Below, one piece after another: positions 59,133 through 64,000 of a DNA stretch of 64,000 nt. The notes beneath the pieces are model-generated. The model saw nothing but the letters and a program-made list of their open reading frames with translations. It was not told the origin of the DNA and did not search any database. The DNA is taken from contig JASGKO010000026.1 in the NCBI GenBank assembly GCA_049840595.1, positions 1-64,000 on the forward strand, given 5' to 3'. The position numbers and the translations under genes are program-made. Origin of the DNA: JASGKO01 sp049840595. Its GTDB lineage: Bacteria; Verrucomicrobiota; Verrucomicrobiia; Chthoniobacterales; Chthoniobacteraceae. Numbering within the stretch: the stretch's first letter is position 1; each line of letters opens with the position of its first letter.

Positions 59133-61073
59133 TTACATGGCGGTGCGGTTGGCGAGCGCGAGTTCGGCGAGGATGGCGAGGCCGCAAATGGCCAGCACCC
59201 ACCACCACAGACGCTGCTGGTTTTCCGAAGTCTCGTCGCTCAGCGAGACGATCGGCGCCGGTTGGGCTTGGGGGTGGGAAGCGGGCGATTGGAGGCGGTC
59301 CAGTTGGTCGGGATTCTGCATCGGCGTGAGGTCCGACTCCCCGGCGGGTGGATTCACGGCATAGATGGTGGATTTGCCATCGCTCACAAATTCATACAGC
59401 CCGGGCACCGCGGGGCGCACGCTGTCCGCGACGGACAGGTCCTTTTGCGGCTCCAGCGCGTCGATCGCTTTCCACGCTCCCTTGCCGTGGAGCGGGATCG
59501 TGTCGCCGATCTTCCATTCGCTGCGCACGGCGTTGAACGAGCCCAGCCAGCGCACCGCCTGGTGCACGAACGGAACGAACGTGGGGAGCGCGGGCCAGTT
59601 GGTGGCCTCGCGGGTCGGCGGGAATCCGGCAATCAGCATCCGACGTCCCTTGTCGCTCCACTCCGCGATCGCGGTCTCGCCATCCGGCCAGCTTGCCAGC
59701 GGCGTGAGCGCGCCGCCCTGGAGGTTGAAGCCATGCGTGAATTCGATGTCGAGCAATGGGAGCAGGCTCTGCCCCGAGAAGGCTGCAAGCGCCGGATGGT
59801 CCGGATCCCAGTCGCGCAGATGCTCCGGATCGTCCGGCGTCGCGCGCTCGGCGATCTGCACCCCGTGCGCCTGCAGCCACGCGGTTTGTCCGGCTGAACC
59901 ATCGACAAAGACCCACACCGCCCCGTTGTCTTGAAAGAAGCGATTGAGCGCCTCGACCGCCGGTGGGTTGAAGGTGGCCGCATCGCGCAGAATCGCCACC
60001 GCGCCGCGCGGCCAGTCGGTCCCGGGCAGGGGCGACGGTTCGAAGCCACCGGTTGCGAGTCGCGAGGTTGCTTTGAGCGCGTGGGTGAGAAAATCCGTCG
60101 TCGCACTGGCATCGAGCAGCACCTGGCCCGCCGCCGGTTTTTCGCTGGAAATCCACGCCACGTCGTCGCCGGGCAGGTCGTCGGCATCGAGTGCCACTCG
60201 CACGCCGCGCGCGTTCAGCTCGGCGGGCAGCGCGATGGTCACGTGATTGTCGCCCACTTCCAGCGCGACGGTTTGCTGGCCCAGCTTCTGGCCATTGCTG
60301 GTGACGGTCAGTTGCCGCTGGTCGCGTAGCGGCTGGAATTGCCGAATCGTGGCCAGCAACTGGTTGTGTTTCCCATCCGCCGGCCAGGTGAGCGCGGTGA
60401 TCGCGGCCTGGCGCCGCACGTCGGAAGCCGGGGCTGGGAAAACGACCTGCACGCCGGCTGGTAGGTGCTGGTTGAAGTCGGTGCCCTGCCAGCCGGTCTG
60501 CTGTTCATCGGCCATCCAGAAGAGCGTCTTTTCTCCGCCCGGCGTGGCCGCGAGCGATTCGGAGGCCATTTGCAGCGCCGGGCCGTAGTGCGTGCCCTCG
60601 TAGCCCGGGGTCGCCGCCTGCAGGGCCGCGCGGACCCGCCCGAGGTCGTCGGTCATCGGCACCAGCCACGCGGGATGCGGCTGCATGAGCAGGAGCGCCG
60701 CCTGGTCGCCGGAACCCAGGCCTTCGAGCTGATGCAGCGCCAGCTCGCGCAAGGTATCCCAGCGTCCGGTCGCCTGCATGCTCATCGAGTTGTCCACCGC
60801 GACGAGCAGCACGTGCCGATGCGCGGTGCCCTGGTTGATCCAGAACGGACGGGCAAACGCCGCCGCCAGCAGCGCGATCACCAGGCAGCGCAGCAGCAGG
60901 GTAATGAGCCGGCGCAGGCGATGCTTGCGCGTATCGTGAATCGCCGTCTCCCCAAGCAGCCGCAGTGAGGGGAAATGCACCACCGTCTTCGGTTTGCTGC
61001 GCAGGAAGTGCAGCAGCACCGGCAGGCCGATCGCGAGCCCCGCCGCGAGAAACCCGGGGAAAAGCCAGTTCAT
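59133..61073 (-). CDS. BatA-like protein with von Willebrand A domain
   Basis: The ATG at 61073 overlaps the upstream stop (ATGA) and gives 646 residues. The BatA N-terminal domain (FPGFLAAGLAIGLPVLLHFL, VVHFPSLRLL) with two helices is followed by a vWA domain (LLVAVDNSMSMQ, DQAALLLMQPHP, DLGRVRAALQAATPG). A long beta-rich region and a C-terminal membrane helix (LWWWVLAICGLAILAELALA) complete it. MIDAS-type Asp and Ser residues are present. Bat proteins work with MoxR ATPases in envelope stress in other bacteria; that role here is inferred. Confidence 0.88.
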   Translation of the reverse strand: MNWLFPGFLAAGLAIGLPVLLHFLRSKPKTVVHFPSLRLLGETAIHDTRKHRLRRLITLLLRCLVIALLAAAFARPFWINQGTAHRHVLLVAVDNSMSMQATGRWDTLRELALHQLEGLGSGDQAALLLMQPHPAWLVPMTDDLGRVRAALQAATPGYEGTHYGPALQMASESLAATPGGEKTLFWMADEQQTGWQGTDFNQHLPAGVQVVFPAPASDVRRQAAITALTWPADGKHNQLLATIRQFQPLRDQRQLTVTSNGQKLGQQTVALEVGDNHVTIALPAELNARGVRVALDADDLPGDDVAWISSEKPAAGQVLLDASATTDFLTHALKATSRLATGGFEPSPLPGTDWPRGAVAILRDAATFNPPAVEALNRFFQDNGAVWVFVDGSAGQTAWLQAHGVQIAERATPDDPEHLRDWDPDHPALAAFSGQSLLPLLDIEFTHGFNLQGGALTPLASWPDGETAIAEWSDKGRRMLIAGFPPTREATNWPALPTFVPFVHQAVRWLGSFNAVRSEWKIGDTIPLHGKGAWKAIDALEPQKDLSVADSVRPAVPGLYEFVSDGKSTIYAVNPPAGESDLTPMQNPDQLDRLQSPASHPQAQPAPIVSLSDETSENQQRLWWWVLAICGLAILAELALANRTAM

Positions 61074-62038
61074 CGGCACCGCTCCTTTCGCTGGGCCAGG
61101 TATTGGGCAAGCGCTTCAAACGGCGGACGGTCGGTGCGCAGTCGCACGATTTCCCCGCCCGCTTCATGGAACAGGTCGTCGAGTTCCGCGCAGTATTTCT
61201 CGAAGCGCTCCAGATAACCTTTCCGCGCGGCCGCAGCGTCGAGCCTGATCTGTTGCCCACTTTCCAAATCGACGAAAAAGCCGCCGTGATCGAGATCGAA
61301 GTCCACTTCCACCGGATCGAGCACATGCAGCCCAATCAGATCGTGATGATCGTAGCGCAGCCGCTGGAGGGCTGCTTCCAGGCGCGGTGTTTCCTCGTAA
61401 AAATCGCTGGCGATCGCGACCAGTGAACGCGCGGGAATGATCTCCGCCAGGTCTTCCAGCGCCTTCGCCAGCGAGGCCCGCCCGGTCGGCGCAACTCCCT
61501 GCATGCGTCCGACGAAAGTCCGCCAATGGGGGATCGAGCAACGGGCGCGCAGAAAGTCGCCCAAGTCCGGCCCGGCCAGCCCGAGCCCGAAGGCATCGCC
61601 CTGCCGGTGTGCCAGCGAGGCCATCGCCGCGAGCGTGATCCGGGCAAATTCGATCTTTCGCAGCCGGTCGGGTCGCGCGGTGTAATTCATCGAGGCACTG
61701 GTATCGAGCACGACGAAGACGCGGAGCTGCGTTTCCTCCTCGTATTGTTTCACGTGCAGCCGGTCGGTCCCGCCGAAAAGCCGCCAGTCCACCCGCCGTA
61801 AATCGTCGCCGTGCTGGTAGTCGCGGTATTCGGCAAATTCCACCGAGGACCCTTTCTGCGGGCTGCGATGCTTGCCGGAAAGAAACCCCTCGACCAGATA
61901 GCGCGCCTGCAGATCCAGGGACGGCAACTCGGCCAGCAGCCGGAGGTCCAGCGCGGGGAGCGGCATCCCGCCGGTCCGTTCATTCCGGCGGGGAAGGGGC
62001 GGCGGTCGTTGCGGGAGAGGTGGAGGAATCGCGCTCAC
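61070..62038 (-). CDS. DUF58 protein
   Basis: A GTG at 62038 overlaps the MoxR stop (GTGA) and gives 322 residues; an ATG at 61966 (MPLPALDLRLLAELP) is the alternative and would give 298. The DUF58 core has YLVEGFLSGKHRSP, VEFAEYRDYQHGDDLRRVDW, GTDRLHVKQYEEETQLR and VFVVLDTSASMNY (vWA-like DxSxS). DUF58 proteins are constant partners of MoxR ATPases. The coupling to both neighbours supports a single operon. Confidence 0.88.
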   Translation of the reverse strand: MSAIPPPLPQRPPPLPRRNERTGGMPLPALDLRLLAELPSLDLQARYLVEGFLSGKHRSPQKGSSVEFAEYRDYQHGDDLRRVDWRLFGGTDRLHVKQYEEETQLRVFVVLDTSASMNYTARPDRLRKIEFARITLAAMASLAHRQGDAFGLGLAGPDLGDFLRARCSIPHWRTFVGRMQGVAPTGRASLAKALEDLAEIIPARSLVAIASDFYEETPRLEAALQRLRYDHHDLIGLHVLDPVEVDFDLDHGGFFVDLESGQQIRLDAAAARKGYLERFEKYCAELDDLFHEAGGEIVRLRTDRPPFEALAQYLAQRKERCR

Positions 62039-63054
62039 CGGACGGTCTTGAGCAGATTGTCGATGATCGTGTCGGCGGTCTGATGATCCGCCTCGGCGCG
62101 GTAGTTCGTGATCAGGCGGTGGCGCAGCACGAGCTTGGCCGCGCGCTGGACGTCCTCGCGGGCGACGTTGAACCGGCCATCGAGCACCGCGAACGCCTTG
62201 CCCGCGAGTGCGAGATACTGCGAGGCCCGCGGACCGGCGCCCCATTGGACGTAGCGCTTGATGAAATCGGGCGACTTCGTTCCAGCCGGGCGCGTCGCAT
62301 GCACGAGCGAGACTGCGTATTCCGCCACCGATTGCGGCACCGGTACCTGCCGCACCGCCCGCTGCAGCGCGATCATTTCGTCGCCGGTCCAGATTTTCTT
62401 GAGCGTGAGGTTGGTATCGGTCGTGGTCTCGAGCAGGATGCGCACCTCCTCTTCGTGCGAGGGATAATCCACCCGCAGATTGAACATAAAACGGTCGAGT
62501 TGTGCCTCGGGGAGCGGATAGGTGCCCTCCTGCTCAATCGGGTTTTGCGTCGCGAGGACGAAGAAGGGCGAGGGCAGTGGATAGGTGCGGCCCGCGACGG
62601 TGACGTGCCGCTCCTGCATCGCCTCCAGCAACGCGGCTTGGGTCTTTGGCGGGGTGCGGTTGATTTCATCCGCCAGCAACAGGCTCGCAAAAATGGGGCC
62701 CTGCACGAAGCGGAATTCCCGGCGGCCATCCTGCGTTTCCTCGATGATCTCGGTGCCGGTGATGTCGCTCGGCATCAGGTCGGGCGTGAACTGGATGCGC
62801 TGGAACTTCAGGTCGAGAATCTCGGCCAGGCTGCGCACCAGCAGCGTCTTGGCCAGCCCGGGCACGCCGATCATCAGCACGTGCCCCTGCACCGCCAGCG
62901 CCACGAACAGATCCTGGATGACCTCCCGCTGCCCGACGATCTTACGGCCGAGTTCCGTCGCGAGTTGCTGGTAGCGGGCAGGGACGCTGCGCAAAATCTC
63001 TACATCGGCTTCGCTGGAGGTGGCGGCGGGCGGGTTGATCGTAGTGCTGTTCAT
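62035..63054 (-). CDS. MoxR-family AAA+ ATPase
   Basis: The product has 339 residues. Walker A is GVPGLAKT, Walker B is LLLADEINRTPPK, and sensor 1 is FFVLATQNPIEQEGTYPLPEAQLDRF. Sensor 2 and the lid region follow (GAGPRASQYLALAGKAFAVLDG). MoxR ATPases act as chaperones for the maturation of vWA-containing proteins. It is the first gene of the coupled set and starts 12 bases after the transglutaminase-domain gene, so that gene may share the transcript. Confidence 0.94.
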   Translation of the reverse strand: MNSTTINPPAATSSEADVEILRSVPARYQQLATELGRKIVGQREVIQDLFVALAVQGHVLMIGVPGLAKTLLVRSLAEILDLKFQRIQFTPDLMPSDITGTEIIEETQDGRREFRFVQGPIFASLLLADEINRTPPKTQAALLEAMQERHVTVAGRTYPLPSPFFVLATQNPIEQEGTYPLPEAQLDRFMFNLRVDYPSHEEEVRILLETTTDTNLTLKKIWTGDEMIALQRAVRQVPVPQSVAEYAVSLVHATRPAGTKSPDFIKRYVQWGAGPRASQYLALAGKAFAVLDGRFNVAREDVQRAAKLVLRHRLITNYRAEADHQTADTIIDNLLKTVR

Positions 63055-63066
63055 AGGTGGGTTTTT

Positions 63067-64000
63067 CTAACGGGCAAGTGCAGTGCCCCAATCGCGCAAC
63101 GCGCGGCGCAGGGCGGTGTAATCGGCGGTGGCGACCAGTCCCTGGGCGAGATTCAGGCGGGCGGTGCGGCGGAAGGTATGCTCATCCACGTGCTCCCATT
63201 CCACGCTCAGTTGTTCGCCGGCGACCTCGGTGTGAAAGGCGGCGGGCAGATCTTTCGGCGCCTCGTGATCGTAGTGCAGCGTGATGGTTTGCGTGAAGCG
63301 CATCGGCTGGCCGTCGTTGAGCAGCATTGGGCGGTTGCGCGTCGGGGCGGCCAGTGCGCCAACCACACCCTCGCCGACCCGCGGCAGGTTCGCGATGTCG
63401 CCGGTGACTTCCGCCTGCAACCGCATCGGCTGCCCCTGCACGCTGGCGTCGCTCACCTGCACCTGGGAAAATTCGGCCAGCGGCCACAGCGCGTTGAAGG
63501 CCTGGAAAAGCTGGACCTGACGCTGGACTGGCGCGAGTCCGCGATATTCCCGGCGCAGCGCATCCTCGGCAAAGCCGGTGCCCACGCGCTTCACTTCTCC
63601 GCTCCACGTCCCATTGGCATCCTGGCGCAGTGTCCAGTCGTCGTGAATTTCCGAAGTGCTCGACTGGTCGGTCTTCACGGTTTTGAACTCCGCCTTGTCA
63701 TCGCTGAAGACCAGCCCGGCCCGGCCGTAATCGCCCGGCGGCACGGAGCCGAAGGGGGTCACACTGTCCGTGGTATCGAGCCACAGGTCATTCGGCTGGC
63801 CTTCCTTCGCCGCCGCCGGAACGAACGCAATCGCGTGATTGAACTGCCAGCTCGGGAAATTGACGTTCGTATAGGCGAAGCGGTTGAGCAGGACGAAATG
63901 GGCATCGATGCCCTGGCTGCGCAGCAGGGCGGAGACGAGGTTCGCCTTGTCCTTGCAATCGCCGTAGCGGTTCGCCAGCACCTGCGCGGGGGTTCGCGGA
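63067..64000 (-). CDS. DUF3857/transglutaminase-like protein, N-terminus outside the window
   Basis: The frame is open to the end of the window, so about 310 C-terminal residues are visible. The transglutaminase-like active-site context LANRYGDCKDKANLVSALLR (catalytic Cys then Asp) is near the left edge of the protein fragment. It is followed by SWQFNHAIAFVP (His) and LWLDTTDSVTPFG (Asp), together a papain-like triad. The remaining part is beta-rich and resembles DUF3858. Such proteins are exported and often sit near envelope modules. The upstream DUF3857 domain would be beyond 64000. Confidence 0.85.
   Translation of the reverse strand, partial: PRTPAQVLANRYGDCKDKANLVSALLRSQGIDAHFVLLNRFAYTNVNFPSWQFNHAIAFVPAAAKEGQPNDLWLDTTDSVTPFGSVPPGDYGRAGLVFSDDKAEFKTVKTDQSSTSEIHDDWTLRQDANGTWSGEVKRVGTGFAEDALRREYRGLAPVQRQVQLFQAFNALWPLAEFSQVQVSDASVQGQPMRLQAEVTGDIANLPRVGEGVVGALAAPTRNRPMLLNDGQPMRFTQTITLHYDHEAPKDLPAAFHTEVAGEQLSVEWEHVDEHTFRRTARLNLAQGLVATADYTALRRALRDWGTALAR

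Overview
The window looks like chromosomal DNA of a high-GC, Gram-negative bacterium of the Verrucomicrobiota, probably near Chthoniobacter or the Spartobacteria. This placement is inferred from content: a PafA/Dop (Pup system) homologue together with Kdo transferase (LPS), an outer-membrane barrel, periplasmic-type FKBP, a short SH3-like domain common in this phylum, and a MoxR/DUF58/BatA/DUF4175/DUF4159 operon. No rRNA, tRNA, CRISPR array, prophage or origin was recognised.

Layout. 0-6 kb: end of a haem O synthase-like gene and DUF420, a PafA/Dop-family gene, two TPR proteins, a NYN (YacP-like) nuclease and a dGTPase-like HD hydrolase. 6-13.5 kb: secreted and envelope proteins, a stand-alone allophanate-hydrolase C-domain, a ChrR-type cupin, a biuret-amidohydrolase-like enzyme, an outer-membrane barrel, a GYF/zinc-ribbon membrane protein and an ATP-grasp enzyme. 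14-23 kb: a signalling block of a sigma-54 response regulator and two CHASE-type hybrid histidine kinases. 23-29 kb: FKBP, a PAS protein, and a minus-strand run STAS - PP2C phosphatase - GrpE - DnaJ - RsmE. 29.5-34 kb: a fused beta-CASP nuclease/ATP-dependent DNA ligase, galactokinase and an IS5-family element. 34-40 kb: flavin reductase, a rhomboid protein lacking the usual histidine, a diacylglycerol-kinase-family enzyme, AsmA-like protein, RsmD and KdtA. 40.5-44.4 kb: a LuxR-type regulator facing methyltransferase - acyl-CoA dehydrogenase - GNAT-like genes. 44.5-50.3 kb: a secreted protein, class II aldolase, PyrF, small membrane proteins, IlvC and IlvN. 50.5-64 kb: a large envelope module (MoxR ATPase, DUF58, BatA-like, DUF4175-like with a Gly-Gln-Gln repeat, vWA/GATase-like, DUF4159) with start/stop overlaps typical of one operon, plus a detached DUF4175-like paralogue on the other strand.

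Two features cut across the window. First, at least 17 single-base frame breaks interrupt otherwise well-conserved genes between 1.3 and 44.9 kb, including dnaJ, while 45.7-64 kb has none. Most look like one surplus base, and four are a surplus G directly before TAC. I read these as assembly errors rather than gene decay and annotate each such gene as one unit. Second, several gene ends carry short repeats starting almost at the stop codon. In three convergent gene pairs both genes carry the same tail, so the gap becomes an inverted repeat, and four minus-strand genes share another tail resembling TTCTCACGCAGAGGCGCGG. No standard feature type explains these tails, and they are the most unusual structural signal I found.
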